Shown here in pieces: positions 7,483 to 17,765 of a DNA stretch of 64,000 nucleotides. The translations under genes and the position numbers were made by a program. Under the pieces are notes generated by a model, which had not been told where the DNA came from, made no database searches, and saw nothing but the letters and a program-made list of their open reading frames with translations. Origin of the DNA: Rubrivivax sp. GTDB taxonomy: Bacteria; Pseudomonadota; Gammaproteobacteria; Burkholderiales; Burkholderiaceae_C. Within the stretch, counting starts at the first letter, position 1. Every line of letters begins with the position of its first letter. The DNA is taken from assembly GCA_019635315.1 (NCBI GenBank), contig JAHBZT010000002.1:682001-746000 (forward strand), read 5' to 3'.

Positions 7483-8907
7483 TTACCGGGACAGGGTTGC
7501 CCCGGAGGCGGCCGCGCCGGCCGCCTGCGCGTCGGCACGCGCCGGTCCGGCGCCGCCGCCCAGCACGCGGTAGACCAGCACGGCATTCAGCTTCTCGGCC
7601 AGCAGCAGCTGCAGCTCGGCCTGGCGCGCCGCGAGCAGCGAGCGCTCGGCGTCCAGCCGCTCGAGCTGGCTGGCGACGCCGCCGCGCAGCAGGGCCTCGG
7701 CCAGCTCGACGCGCCGCGCCTCGGCCTCGGCCTGCGCGCGCTGCGCGGCGAGCTGCTCGGACAGCGTGGCGCGGCCGGCCAGCGCGTCGGCCACCTCGCG
7801 GAAGGCGACCTGGATCGTGCGCTCGTACTGCGCCACCGCGATCGCGCGCGCCGCCTCGCTGGCCTCGAGGTGGGCCTGGTTGCGGCCGGCGTCGAACAGC
7901 GGCTGCAGCAACTGGCCGGTGAAGCTCCACGCGGTAGTCGAGAACAGGCCCGACAGCTCGGTGCTCGCGGTGCCCAGGCTGGCGGTCAGCGCGATGCGCG
8001 GGAAGAAGGCGGCTCTCGCGGCGCCGATGTTGGCGTTGGCCGCGACCAGCGCCTGCTCGGCCTGGCGCACGTCCGGGCGCTCGAGCAGCACCGTCGAAGG
8101 CACACCCGCCGGCAGCGCGGCGAGCGACAGCGCCGCCAGCGGCGCCGCGGCCGGCAGGTCCGCCGGCAGCGGACGGCCCAGCAGCAGCACCAGCGCATTG
8201 AGGTCCTGCGCACGCTGGCGCTGCAGCGCGGCTAGGCTGGCGCGCGCGGCGGCGACCAGCGACTCCACCGCGCGCAGCTCGGGCTCCGCCGCTGCGCCGG
8301 CGTCCAGGCGCACGCGCACCAGGCGCAGCTGTTCCTCGCGCGCGGCCAGCGTGCGCTGCGTGAGCTGCAGCAGTTCGTCGTCGGCGCGCAGCGCGAGGTC
8401 GGCGCCCGCCACCGCGGCGATCAGCGCCACCTGCGCGGCGCGCCGGCCTTCGTCGCTGGCGAAGTAGCGCGCCTGCGCGGCTTCCGACAGGCTCCTGACG
8501 CGACCGAAGAGGTCCAGCTCGAAGCTGGGCATCGCCAGGCCGACGCTGTAGAGGCTGCCGGCCGAACCGCGGTCCACCGTGATGCCGGCGCTCAGACCGG
8601 GCAGGCGGTCGGCGCGCTGCACGCCGGCGAGCGCCCTCGCCTGCTCGACATTCAGCGTCGCGATGCGCAGGTCGCGGTTGTGTTCCAGGGCCAGCGTGAT
8701 CAGCGCGCGCTGGCGCGCATCGGTGAAGAAGTCGGCCCAGGGCAGCGCCGGCGCCGGCGTGCCGGCCGCAGGTGCCGTGGCAGCGTCGAGCGGCCACTGC
8801 GGGGCGACCGGGGCGGCCGGCCGCTCGTAGGCCGGCGCCAGCGCGCAGCCGGCGAGCACCACGGCGGCCGCAATCGAAGACCCGGCGAGGAGCGAGGGGC
8901 GCGCCAT
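7483..8907 (-). CDS. RND efflux outer-membrane lipoprotein (OprM/NodT family)
   Basis: A 474-residue protein. The lipobox LAGC near residue 20 ([20 protein letters not shown]) marks it as an outer-membrane lipoprotein; two outer-membrane efflux repeats follow. Typical family stretches are [44 protein letters not shown] and [20 protein letters not shown]. It forms the outer-membrane channel of the tripartite pump encoded upstream. ATG 8907 lies 1 nt beyond the pump gene stop, so translation is coupled. Confidence 0.93.
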   Translation of the reverse strand: MARPSLLAGSSIAAAVVLAGCALAPAYERPAAPVAPQWPLDAATAPAAGTPAPALPWADFFTDARQRALITLALEHNRDLRIATLNVEQARALAGVQRADRLPGLSAGITVDRGSAGSLYSVGLAMPSFELDLFGRVRSLSEAAQARYFASDEGRRAAQVALIAAVAGADLALRADDELLQLTQRTLAAREEQLRLVRVRLDAGAAAEPELRAVESLVAAARASLAALQRQRAQDLNALVLLLGRPLPADLPAAAPLAALSLAALPAGVPSTVLLERPDVRQAEQALVAANANIGAARAAFFPRIALTASLGTASTELSGLFSTTAWSFTGQLLQPLFDAGRNQAHLEASEAARAIAVAQYERTIQVAFREVADALAGRATLSEQLAAQRAQAEAEARRVELAEALLRGGVASQLERLDAERSLLAARQAELQLLLAEKLNAVLVYRVLGGGAGPARADAQAAGAAASGATLSR

Positions 8908-8908
8908 C

Positions 8909-11900
8909 TCAGCGGTCCTCCCTCGGCACGTGCACATTCTCGACCTCGTCGTCGTGGGCATGCAGCCGGCGCTGGCGCTCGCTGCCGCGGAAGACGCTGC
9001 GCACGACGACGAAGAACAGCGGCACGAACAGCACCGACAGCACCAGGCCGCTGATCATGCCGCCGACCACGCCGGTGCCGATCGCGCGCTGGCTGGCCGA
9101 GCCGGCGCCGCTGGCCAGGAACAGCGGCAGCACGCCCAGCGTGAAGGCCATCGAGGTCATCACGATGGGCCGGAAGCGCAGGTGCGCGGCTTCCAGCGCC
9201 GCCGTCACCACGTCCTTGCCCTGGGCCTGCAGGTCCTTCGCGAACTCGATGATCAGGATCGCATTCTTCGCCGACAGGCCGATGATGGTGATCAGCCCGA
9301 CCTGGAAATAGACGTCGTTGGCGTAGCCGCGCGCCAGCGTGGCCAGCACCACGCCCAGCACGCCCAGCGGCACGACCAGGATGACCGCGAACGGGATGCT
9401 CCAGCTCTCGTAGAGCGCGGCCAGGCACAGGAACACGGCGAGGATCGCAAAGCCGTAGAGGATCAGCGCCTGGTTGCCGGCGATCTTCTCCTCGCGGCTG
9501 ATGCCGGTCCACTCGTAGCCGAAGCCGGCCGGCAGCTGCGCCACCAGGCGCTCCATCTCGGCCATCGCGTCGCCGCTGCTGTAGCCCGGGGCCGCGCTGC
9601 CGCCGATGCGCATCGCCGGGTAGCCGTTGTAGCGGATGGTCTGCATCGCGCCGGTGACCCAGCGCGTGCTGGCGAAGGCGGCCAGCGGCACCGCCTGGCC
9701 GCGCGCGTTGACGGCGGTCAGCTTCAGCAGGTCCTCGGGCTGCATGCGCGCCGGTGCGTCGGCCTGCACGACGACGCGCTGCAGCCGCCCGCTGGCCGGG
9801 AAGTCGTTGACATAGGCCGAGCCCAGCGCGGTGGCGATGGTCGCATTGATGCTGTCGAAGCCCACGCCCAGCGCCTGCGCCTTGTCGCGGTCGATGTCGA
9901 TCTGCAGCTGCGGCGCGTCCTCCAGGCCGTCGGGCCGCACCTGGGTCAACACCGGGCTCTGCGCGGCCAGGCCCAGCAGCTGGTTGCGCGCGGCGACCAG
10001 CGCCTCGTGGCCGTGGCCGGCGCGGTCCTGCAGCCGCAGGTTGAAGCCCGAGGCCTGGCCCAGCTCGGGGATCGGCGGCGGGCTGAGCGGGAAGATGAAG
10101 GCGTCGCGCACGCCCATCAGCGCCCCGAAGGCGCGCCCGGCCAGGGCCTGCGCGCTGCTGCCCGGGCCTTCGCGCTGGTCCCAGTCCTTCAGCGTCACGA
10201 AGGCCAGGCCGGCATTCTGTCCCTGGCCGCTGAAGCTGAAGCCGAGAACGCCGACGATGCTCTGCACCTCGGGCTGCTGCAGCATGTACTGCTCGACCTG
10301 CTGCATCACCGCGCGCGTGCGCTCCTGCGTGGCGCCGGGCGGCAGCTGCACGTTGACGATCATCGTGCCCTGGTCCTCGGCGGGCAGGAAGGAGCCGGGC
10401 AGGCGCAAGTAGACCCAGCCGACGACGGCGATGATCAGGCCGTAGATCAGCACGAAGCGGCCGCTGCGCCTGAGCATGCGCGCCACCGTGCTTTCGTAGC
10501 CGCGCGCGGTGCGGCGGAAGCCGCGGTTGAACCAGCCGAAGAAGCCGCGCTTGGCCAGGTGGTGGCCGGCCGCCACGGGCCTCAGCAGCGTCGCGCACAG
10601 CGCCGGCGTCAGGCTCAGCGCCATGAAGGCCGAGAAACCGATCGACGCCACCATGACGGTCGCGAACTGGCGGTAGATGTTGCCGGTGGAACCGGCGAAG
10701 AAGGCCAGCGGCACGAAGACCGAGGTCAGCACGACCGTGATGCCGACGATGGCGCCCTGGATCTGGCCCATCGCCTTGCGCGTGGCCTGCAGCGGCGGCA
10801 GGCCTTCCTCGGACATGATGCGCTCGACGTTCTCGACCACCACGATGGCGTCGTCGACCACGATGCCGATGACCAGCACCATGCCGAACATGGTCAGCAC
10901 GTTGATCGAGTAGCCCAGCGAGAACAGCACCGCGAAGGTGCCCAGCAGCGCCACCGGCACCACGATGGTCGGGATGATCGTGTAGCGGAAGTTCTGCAGG
11001 AACAGCAGCATCACCAGGAAGACCAGGCCCACCGCCTCCAGCAGCGTGATCGCGACCTGCGTGATCGAGATGCGCACGAAGCGCGAGCTGTCGTACGGGA
11101 TCGCGTAGCTCATGCCGGCCGGGAAGTAGGCCTGCAGCTCGTCCATCTTCTGGCGGATCGCCGCCGCGGTGGCGAGCGCGTTGCCGGTCGGCGAGAGCTG
11201 CACGCCGATGCCGGTGGACGGCTGGCCGTTGAGCCGCGCCGTGGTCGCATAGGCCTGCGCGCCCAGTTCGACGCGCGCGACGTCCTTCACGCGCACCGTG
11301 GAGCCGTCGGCATTGGCGCGCAGCACGACGTTGCCGAACTGCTCGGGGCTCGTGAGCTGGCCATCGACGACCACGGTGGCCGAGATGCCCTGCCCGGCCA
11401 CGTTGGGCAGCTCGCCGATGGAGCCGGCGGCGACCTGGGCGTTCTGCGCGCGGATCGCGGCCACGACCTCGGCGCTGGACAGCCCGAAGCCCTGCAGCCT
11501 CGCCGGGTCGATCCAGATGCGCATCGCGCGTTCGGTGCCGAACAGCTGCGCCTGGCCGACGCCGGGCACGCGCTGCAACTCGGGCAGCACGTTGCGCGCC
11601 GCATAGTCGCCCAGCGCCACCGGATCCCAGGCCGGGTCGCTGGACGACAGGATGGTGAAGAGCAGGAAGTTGCTGCGCGCCTTGTCCACGCGCACGCCCT
11701 GCTGCGTGACGACCGAAGGCAGCCGCGGCGTGGCGCGGCTGAGCCGGTTCTGCACCTCCACCTGCGCGAGGTCGGCATTGGTGCCGGGCTCGAAGCTCAG
11801 CGTGATCGAGCCGCTGCCGTTGGCCTGCGCCACCGACTCCATGTAGATGAGCCCAGGCGCGCCGTTCATCTCGCGCTCGATGACCGCGAGCACGCTGTCC

Positions 11901-12073
11901 TCCAGCGTCTGCGCCGAGGCGCCGGGGTAGACCGCGTTGACGATGATCGACGGCGGCGCCACCGGCGGGTACTGCGCGATCGGCAGTTGCGTGATCGACA
12001 CGCCGCCGGCGACCAGCACGAACAGCGCTATGACCCACGCGAAGATGGGCCGGTCGATGAAGAAGCGGGCCAT
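8909..12073 (-). CDS. RND multidrug efflux pump, inner-membrane (HAE1/AcrB family)
   Basis: A 1054-residue proton-driven transporter with the family length and repeated 6-TM layout. It starts MARFFIDRPIFAWVIALFVL, as AcrB and MexB do. The proton-relay aspartates are in VIGIVVDDAIVVVENVERI; other family blocks are GLVFLVMLLFLQNFR, GGSAAPGYSSGDAMAEMER and GLITIIGLSAKNAILIIEFA. It exports hydrophobic or amphiphilic drugs from the periplasm and inner membrane through the channel encoded next. It is the middle gene of the operon, 12 bp after the adaptor gene. Confidence 0.96.
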   Translation of the reverse strand: MARFFIDRPIFAWVIALFVLVAGGVSITQLPIAQYPPVAPPSIIVNAVYPGASAQTLEDSVLAVIEREMNGAPGLIYMESVAQANGSGSITLSFEPGTNADLAQVEVQNRLSRATPRLPSVVTQQGVRVDKARSNFLLFTILSSSDPAWDPVALGDYAARNVLPELQRVPGVGQAQLFGTERAMRIWIDPARLQGFGLSSAEVVAAIRAQNAQVAAGSIGELPNVAGQGISATVVVDGQLTSPEQFGNVVLRANADGSTVRVKDVARVELGAQAYATTARLNGQPSTGIGVQLSPTGNALATAAAIRQKMDELQAYFPAGMSYAIPYDSSRFVRISITQVAITLLEAVGLVFLVMLLFLQNFRYTIIPTIVVPVALLGTFAVLFSLGYSINVLTMFGMVLVIGIVVDDAIVVVENVERIMSEEGLPPLQATRKAMGQIQGAIVGITVVLTSVFVPLAFFAGSTGNIYRQFATVMVASIGFSAFMALSLTPALCATLLRPVAAGHHLAKRGFFGWFNRGFRRTARGYESTVARMLRRSGRFVLIYGLIIAVVGWVYLRLPGSFLPAEDQGTMIVNVQLPPGATQERTRAVMQQVEQYMLQQPEVQSIVGVLGFSFSGQGQNAGLAFVTLKDWDQREGPGSSAQALAGRAFGALMGVRDAFIFPLSPPPIPELGQASGFNLRLQDRAGHGHEALVAARNQLLGLAAQSPVLTQVRPDGLEDAPQLQIDIDRDKAQALGVGFDSINATIATALGSAYVNDFPASGRLQRVVVQADAPARMQPEDLLKLTAVNARGQAVPLAAFASTRWVTGAMQTIRYNGYPAMRIGGSAAPGYSSGDAMAEMERLVAQLPAGFGYEWTGISREEKIAGNQALILYGFAILAVFLCLAALYESWSIPFAVILVVPLGVLGVVLATLARGYANDVYFQVGLITIIGLSAKNAILIIEFAKDLQAQGKDVVTAALEAAHLRFRPIVMTSMAFTLGVLPLFLASGAGSASQRAIGTGVVGGMISGLVLSVLFVPLFFVVVRSVFRGSERQRRLHAHDDEVENVHVPREDR

Positions 12074-12085
12074 GGGCGGCGCGCC

Positions 12086-13384
12086 TCAGCGGCTGGCGGC
12101 GGGGGCCGGGTCCGACGCGGCGGCAGCCGCGGTGCCCGGTGCCGCCACGGCCCCTGGCGGCGACCAGGGCACCGGGTTGACCGGCGCGCCGGGCACGAAC
12201 ATCTTCTGGAAGCCGTCGACGATGACCTTCTCGCCGGGCTGCAGCCCGCCGGTGACGATCCACTGCGCGCCCTGCGCACCGGCGATCGTGACCTTGCGCG
12301 GGCCCGGCTTGTTGCCCTCGCCGACGACCAGCACCGTGTCGCCCTGCGGCGAACGCGTCACCGCCTGCTGCGGCACCAGCACCGCGGCCGGCAGCTCGGC
12401 CTGTGCCAGGCGCACGCGCACGTACTGGCCGGGCAGCAGCAGGCCGTCGCCATTCGGCACCTCGGCACGCAGCGTGACCTGGCCGGTGGTGGCGTCCACG
12501 CTCAGGTCGCTGAACAGCAGCCGGCCGGGCTGCTTCAGCTCGCTGCCGTCCTCGAGCACGATGCGCACGGCGACCGCGTTGCCGTTGCCGCCGTTGCCGA
12601 CCCGGCGCAGCTGCCCGGCCGCCAGCGCCTGGCGCAGGCGCAGCAGCTCGGCGCTGCTCTGCGTGAAGTTGACGTAGACCGTGCGCGTCTGCTGGATCAG
12701 CGCCAGCGGCGTCGCCTCGGCGGCGCTGACCAGGGCCCCCTCGGTGACCAGCGCGCGTCCGATGCGCCCGGCGATCGGCGCCTTCACCTGCGCATAGTCC
12801 AGGTTGATGCGCGCGGCCTGCACCGCGGCGCGGCCGGCGGCGACATCGGCCTCGGCCGTCTGCTGCGCGGCACGTGCATTGGCATAGTCCTGCTCGCTGA
12901 TCGCACGCGCCGCGACCAGCGGCCGGTAGCGCTCGGCCGTCAGCGTGGCCTGGGCCAGTGCCGCCTCGGCGCGCTGCAGCTGCGCGCGTGCGCTGTCCAG
13001 CGCCACCTGGTAGGGCGCGGGGTCGATCTGGAACAGCGGCTGGCCGGCGCGCACCTCGCTGCCCTCGGCAAACTGGCGCTGCAGCACGATGCCGTTGACG
13101 CGGGCCCGCACCTGCGCCGTGCGCTGCGGCTCGACGCGTCCGGGCAGCTCCTGGGCCAGCGCCACCGCCTGCGGCGCCACGGTGATCACGCCGACCGCCG
13201 GCGGCGGCGGCGCCGCGCCGCCACCCGGCGCACCGGCGCTGCCGCTGCCGCCGCCGCAGGCCGCCAGCAGCAGGGCTGCCAGCAGCGCCGGCAGCACGGT
13301 GCGGGCCGGTCGCGCCGCCGCGACGGCTGACGGGCAGCGCGCCGGGGCGCTCGGGGTCGGTGCGGCGGGAGAGCGATCGGGCAC
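12086..13384 (-). CDS. RND efflux periplasmic adaptor (membrane-fusion lipoprotein, AcrA/MexA family)
   Basis: A 432-residue protein starting at GTG 13384, preceded by GAGGA at 6 nt; the frame is open farther upstream but only this start has a ribosome site. The N-terminal segment ends in a lipobox (LPALLAALLLAACGGG). Adaptor motifs follow: VITVAPQAVALAQELPGRVE, the lipoyl half ALAQATLTAERYRPLVAARA, and APIAGRIGRALVTEGALVS. It bridges pump and channel in the periplasm. First gene of the leftward operon; it faces tetR across the operator at 13489-13512. Confidence 0.93.
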   Translation of the reverse strand: MPDRSPAAPTPSAPARCPSAVAAARPARTVLPALLAALLLAACGGGSGSAGAPGGGAAPPPPAVGVITVAPQAVALAQELPGRVEPQRTAQVRARVNGIVLQRQFAEGSEVRAGQPLFQIDPAPYQVALDSARAQLQRAEAALAQATLTAERYRPLVAARAISEQDYANARAAQQTAEADVAAGRAAVQAARINLDYAQVKAPIAGRIGRALVTEGALVSAAEATPLALIQQTRTVYVNFTQSSAELLRLRQALAAGQLRRVGNGGNGNAVAVRIVLEDGSELKQPGRLLFSDLSVDATTGQVTLRAEVPNGDGLLLPGQYVRVRLAQAELPAAVLVPQQAVTRSPQGDTVLVVGEGNKPGPRKVTIAGAQGAQWIVTGGLQPGEKVIVDGFQKMFVPGAPVNPVPWSPPGAVAAPGTAAAAASDPAPAASR

Positions 13385-13488
13385 GGTGGGTCCTCGGCAA
13401 AGGCGCGGCCGGCGCGCGGGACATGCGCAGGGACCGCCCGGCGGGCTGGTCGCCGGCACCGGTGCCGGCACACGCCGCGGCGCGCCAG

Positions 13489-13512
13489 TATACATACACG
13501 AAAGAATGTATA
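13489..13512. promoter_or_regulatory. Palindromic operator for the divergent TetR repressor
   Basis: Arms TATACATAC (13489-13497) and GAATGTATA (13504-13512) form an inverted repeat with 8/9 symmetry around a 6-bp centre. It is AT-rich in a GC-rich intergenic region and has the size and base pattern of AcrR/TtgR-type operators. It lies 44 bp before tetR and 104 bp before the adaptor gene, placed to control both directions. Confidence 0.75.
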
Positions 13513-13555
13513 TTGGGGCGCCGGTCGCCGCCTGTCGCGGCACCGGCGCCGCATC

Positions 13556-14179
13556 ATGGCACGCAGGACCAAGGAAGAGGCTCTCGCCACGCGCCACCGC
13601 ATCCTGGACGCTGCCGAGCAGGTGTTCCACGCCCGCGGTGTGTCGGCGACGACGCTGCACGACATCGCGCAGGCCGCCGGCGTGACGCGCGGCGCCGTCT
13701 ACTGGCACTTCGCCGACAAGGACGCGCTGTTCGAGGCCATGCTGCAGCGCGTCGTGCTGCCGATGGAGGAAGCCGGCCTGCCGCTGCCGGCGGACGCCTC
13801 GGCGCCCGTGCTGCCGGCGCTGCGCGCGCACCTGCTGGACCTGCTGCAGCGCATCGCGCACGACGAGCGCACGCGCCGCGTCTTCGAGATCGCGACGCTG
13901 AAGGTCGAGTATGTCGACGCCTTCCACGGGGCCGGCGAGCGGCGGCGGCGCATGCGGCGCGACTACCGGCTGCGCTTCGAGCGCGTGCTGCGCCTGGCCC
14001 AGCGCCGCGGCGAACTGCCGCCGCGACCGAGTGCACGCACGCTGGCGATCGGGCTGCATGGCCTGCTCAGCGGGTTGCTGCTGCACTGGATGGACGAACC
14101 GCAGGGGTTCGACCTCGTGCGCGTCGGGCGCGAGGTGGTCGACCGCCACCTGGCCGGGCTGGTGGCGCCCGGGCCCTGA
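13556..14179 (+). CDS. TetR/AcrR-family repressor of the RND pump
   Basis: A 207-residue repressor. Residues 9-55 hold the TetR helix-turn-helix (RHRILDAAEQVFHARGVSAT, then IAQAAGVTRGAVYWHFADKD), nearly identical in style to AcrR, TtgR and NalC-type regulators. The C-terminal domain carries the LPALRAHLLDLLQRIAHDER and RRVFEIATLKVEYVD stretches typical of the AcrR-like C-terminus that binds pump substrates. It is divergent from the RND operon and should repress both transcripts through the palindrome between them, releasing when a drug binds. Confidence 0.92.
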   Translation: MARRTKEEALATRHRILDAAEQVFHARGVSATTLHDIAQAAGVTRGAVYWHFADKDALFEAMLQRVVLPMEEAGLPLPADASAPVLPALRAHLLDLLQRIAHDERTRRVFEIATLKVEYVDAFHGAGERRRRMRRDYRLRFERVLRLAQRRGELPPRPSARTLAIGLHGLLSGLLLHWMDEPQGFDLVRVGREVVDRHLAGLVAPGP

Positions 14180-14237
14180 GGGCAGCCGGACGCCGCCGCG
14201 AGCGAACGACGGCAGCGCGCCGCTGGGCGTCGATGAG

Positions 14238-14283
14238 CTGTCCGCGACCTGTCCGCGACCTGTCCGGACGCTGTCCGCGGACA
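14238..14283 (+). promoter_or_regulatory. Four tandem 11-bp repeats, candidate enhancer for the NtrC-type regulator
   Basis: Copies of CTGTCCGCGAC-type sequence start at 14238, 14249, 14260 and 14271, exactly one helical turn apart. Copy 3 contains the palindrome GTCCGGAC and copy 4 the perfect 12-bp palindrome TGTCCGCGGACA. The block lies about 95-140 bp upstream of the sigma-54 start predicted at 14376, the usual distance for an enhancer. The likely binder is the regulator encoded at 20324-21685 (inference). Confidence 0.7.
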
Positions 14284-14349
14284 CCCGGCCCTGCCCGGCA
14301 CGCCGGCGCAAGTCCTTGATCCGCAAGGGCGCGCCGCGGCCGGCGCCGG

Positions 14350-14365
14350 CGGCATGGGGCTTGCA
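14350..14365 (+). promoter_or_regulatory. Sigma-54 (-24/-12) promoter
   Basis: CGGCATG-GGGC-TTGCA at 14350-14365 matches TGGCACG-N4-TTGCW at all but two positions, with the GG and GC doublets exactly spaced. Transcription should begin near 14376, immediately before the GTG at 14377. A GAFTGA-bearing sigma-54 activator is encoded in the same operon. Confidence 0.7.
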
Positions 14366-14376
14366 ACCCTGCTGGC

Positions 14377-15675
14377 GTGGACTCCAGCACCCGCCCCGCC
14401 CCGTCGATCCACGAACCCCTGGCGCAGGACCGGCCGCTCGCGCGCCGCCCGGCCTGGCGCCGCGCGCTGTCCTGGCTGCTCGTCTTCGCGCTGCTCGCCG
14501 CCCTGCTCGCCTGGGCGGCTCCCCGCTTGGCGCGCGGGCTCGCCGGCACGCAGTCCTACAGCCTGGCGCGGCTGGGCGTGGCCGAGGTCCAGCGCGGCAC
14601 GCTGGTGCGTGACGTGGCCGGCGAAGGCCGTGTCGTCGCCGCCGTCAGCCCGACGCTGCACGCCGGCAGCGCCGGCACCGTGAGCCTGCTGGTGCAAGCC
14701 GGCGACAGCGTGCGCCAGGGCCAGCCGCTGCTGCACATCGCGAGCCCCGAGCTGGAGGCGCGCCTGGCCCAGGAGCGCAGCCAGGCCGACGCGGCCCAGA
14801 GCGAATGGCTGCGTGCCGAGGCCGATGCGCGCCAGCTGCGCGCCCAGGCCCAGGGCCAGCTCGAGACGGCCGAGATCGCGCACCGCACCGCGCTCAACGA
14901 GCTGGCGCGCCAGACCCAGGCCTTCGACGCCGGCGCCACCGCGCGCATGCAGGTCGACCAGGCCCGCGACGCCGTCGCGCGGGCCGAGGTGGCGCTGCGC
15001 CAGGCGCGCGAACTGCTGGGCCTGCGCGACGAGGCCACCCGCTTCGAGATGCAGGCGCGCCGCCAGGCCTGGGAACGCCAGCGCCTGCTGGTGCGCGACC
15101 TCGAGCGCCAGCAGGCCGAGCTGACGCTGCGCTCGCCGATCAGCGGCCAGGTCGGCCAGCTCTTCGTCGCCGACCGCATGGCGGTGGCGCGCGACGCGCG
15201 GCTGCTGACGGTGGTCGACCTGTCGCGGCTGGAGGTGCAGATGCAGGTCGCCGAGAGCCTGGCGCGCGAGCTCGCGCCGGGCATGCCCGGCGAGATCGGC
15301 AGCGGGGCGCGGCGCTGGGCCGCCACCGTCAGCTCGGTCTCGCCCGAGGTCGTCGACGGCGAGGTGGCGGCGCGCCTGCGCTTCGCCGAGGCGCCGCCCG
15401 AGCAGCTGCGCCAGAACCAGCGCCTGTCGGTGCGCGTGCTGCTGGACCGGCGCGAAGGCGTGCTGACGCTGGCGCGCGGCAGCTTCGTCGACGAGAACGG
15501 CGGCCGCGTCGCCTGGGTGCTGAAGGACGGCCAGGCCGAGCGGCGCGCGATCCGCCTGGGCGCGCAGAGCCTGGCCCAGGTCGAGGTGCTCGAGGGCCTG
15601 GCGCCCGGCGAGCGTGTCGTGATCTCCGGCAGCGAGGCCTTCGGCGACGCGCAACGCGTGACCATCGCCCCCTGA
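14377..15675 (+). CDS. Periplasmic adaptor (HlyD/MacA-like) of an ABC exporter
   Basis: A 432-residue protein with one N-terminal membrane helix (WLLVFALLAALLAWAAPRLA, residues ~30-50), a lipoyl/coiled-coil hairpin region (SLLVQAGDSVRQGQPLLHIA, then a long heptad stretch ~130-250) and a beta-barrel/membrane-proximal end (LAPGERVVISGSEAF). This is the MacA-like membrane-fusion architecture, linking the FtsX-type permeases to a TolC-type channel. The GTG start is only 1 nt past the predicted transcription start, so the mRNA may be leaderless or translation may begin a little downstream. First gene of a seven-gene operon. Confidence 0.88.
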   Translation: MDSSTRPAPSIHEPLAQDRPLARRPAWRRALSWLLVFALLAALLAWAAPRLARGLAGTQSYSLARLGVAEVQRGTLVRDVAGEGRVVAAVSPTLHAGSAGTVSLLVQAGDSVRQGQPLLHIASPELEARLAQERSQADAAQSEWLRAEADARQLRAQAQGQLETAEIAHRTALNELARQTQAFDAGATARMQVDQARDAVARAEVALRQARELLGLRDEATRFEMQARRQAWERQRLLVRDLERQQAELTLRSPISGQVGQLFVADRMAVARDARLLTVVDLSRLEVQMQVAESLARELAPGMPGEIGSGARRWAATVSSVSPEVVDGEVAARLRFAEAPPEQLRQNQRLSVRVLLDRREGVLTLARGSFVDENGGRVAWVLKDGQAERRAIRLGAQSLAQVEVLEGLAPGERVVISGSEAFGDAQRVTIAP

Positions 15676-15699
15676 GAACCCCAACACGAGGACCCCAAG

Positions 15700-16415
<716 letters not shown>

Positions 16416-16419
<4 letters not shown>

Positions 16420-17765
16420 CCGCTGGCGGGGCGATGCCGCTGCTGCAGCGCGTCTGGCGACGGCACCGCCACCTGCTGGCGGTGCTGGCGGCCCTGTTCG
16501 CCGGGCTCGGGCTCGCGCTGTCCGAGGCCTGTGCGGCCGAGGACCTGATGGCCGTCTACGAACAGGCACGCGCTGCCGATCCGCTCCTGGCGGCCGCCGA
16601 GGCCCGCCTCGGCGTGCAGCGCGAGGCGGCAGTGCAGGCGCGTGCGGCGCTGCTGCCGCAGTGGCGGCTGGACGCCGGCGAGGTCCGCGTGCTGGACGGC
16701 GGCGCCCGGGGCCACGAGCTCGGCACGCGGATGCAGCAGCCGCTGCTGGACCTCGGCCGCATGCGCACGCTCGACGCCGAGCGCACGCTGACCACGGCGC
16801 AGGAGACAAGGCGCCGTGCGGCCGAGCAGTCGCTCGCGGCGCGCGTCGCGCAGGCCTATTTCGGGCTGCTGTCGGCGCAGGCGGCCCTGGCCACCGCGTG
16901 CACCAACGAGGCGGCGTTCGCGGCCCAGGTCGCGCACACCGAGGCGCGCTTCGGCTCCGGGCTGGCGGCGGCGGTCGACGTCGAGCAGAGCCGCACCTAC
17001 CACGCACTGTCGCGCGGCGCCACGGTGCAGGCGCAGCGTGCGCTGGACCAGGCGCGGGCGGCGATCGCGCAGCTCACCGGCCGCACCCCGGGCGCACTGC
17101 GGCCGCTGGCCCCGGCGCTGCGGCCCGAGCCGCCACGGCCGGCGGACCCCGAGGCCTGGGTCGCGCGCGCCCTGGAGGCCAACCCCGAACTGCAGGCCCT
17201 GGCCCTGGACCTGGAGGCCGGCGAGCGGCGCATCGCCGCGGCGCGGGCCGTCCATGCGCCGACGCTGATCGCCAGCCTCGACAGCCAGCGCGTCGGCGGC
17301 CCCGCCGTCGCCGCCGCCGAGCGCGGGCGCACGACGACGACCGTCGCGCTGCAGCTGTCGGTGCCGCTGTTTGCCGGCGGCGCCACCGAGAGCGCCGTGC
17401 GCCAGGCCGCCTACCGCCGCGACCTCGCGCGCGAGGACCTGCAGGCGGCGCGCCTCGCGGTGGCGCGCGAGACCCGCGCGCAGCATGCCGCGCTGCTCGC
17501 CGCGGCGGCGCTGCTGGAGACCACCGCCGAGGCCGTCGACGCGGCCCGTCGCGCGCTGGAGGCGACGCGCACCGGGCAGGCCCTGGGCACGCGCAGCAAC
17601 ACCGACCTGCTGCTCGCGATCCAGACCCAGGCCGAGGCGCGCAACGCCCACGACCAGGCCCGCCATGCCTGGGTGCTCGCGCGGCTGCTGCTGCTGCAGG
17701 CGGCCGGGAGCCTGGGACCCACCGAACTGGCGGCGGCCAATGCGCTGCTGCAGGGAGACCGCTGA
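16416..17765 (+). CDS. TolC-family outer-membrane channel protein
   Basis: A 449-residue protein with a signal sequence (LLAVLAALFAGLGLALSEACA) and two outer-membrane efflux repeats: DLMAVYEQARAADPLLAAAE and ALEANPELQALALDLEAGER, with the usual LSVPLFAGGATESAVRQA block in the second half. It would supply the channel for the adaptor/ABC unit. ATG 16416 overlaps the ATPase stop (ATGA); ATG 16434 is an alternative start with a purine-rich site in front. The outer-membrane gene inside the ABC operon makes the exporter self-sufficient. Confidence 0.88.

Noticed and set aside
8930-13330. 1466-codon rightward open frame antisense to the RND pump
   Set aside because: His/Gln/Arg-rich antisense frame without family motifs.
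8700-13499. 1599-codon leftward open frame across the RND operon
   Set aside because: It is out of frame with the adaptor and pump, Arg/Ala/Gly-rich, and only reflects high GC.
14238-14283. CRISPR or simple satellite repeat
   Set aside because: Units are 11 bp and head to tail, with a regulatory position before a sigma-54 promoter.
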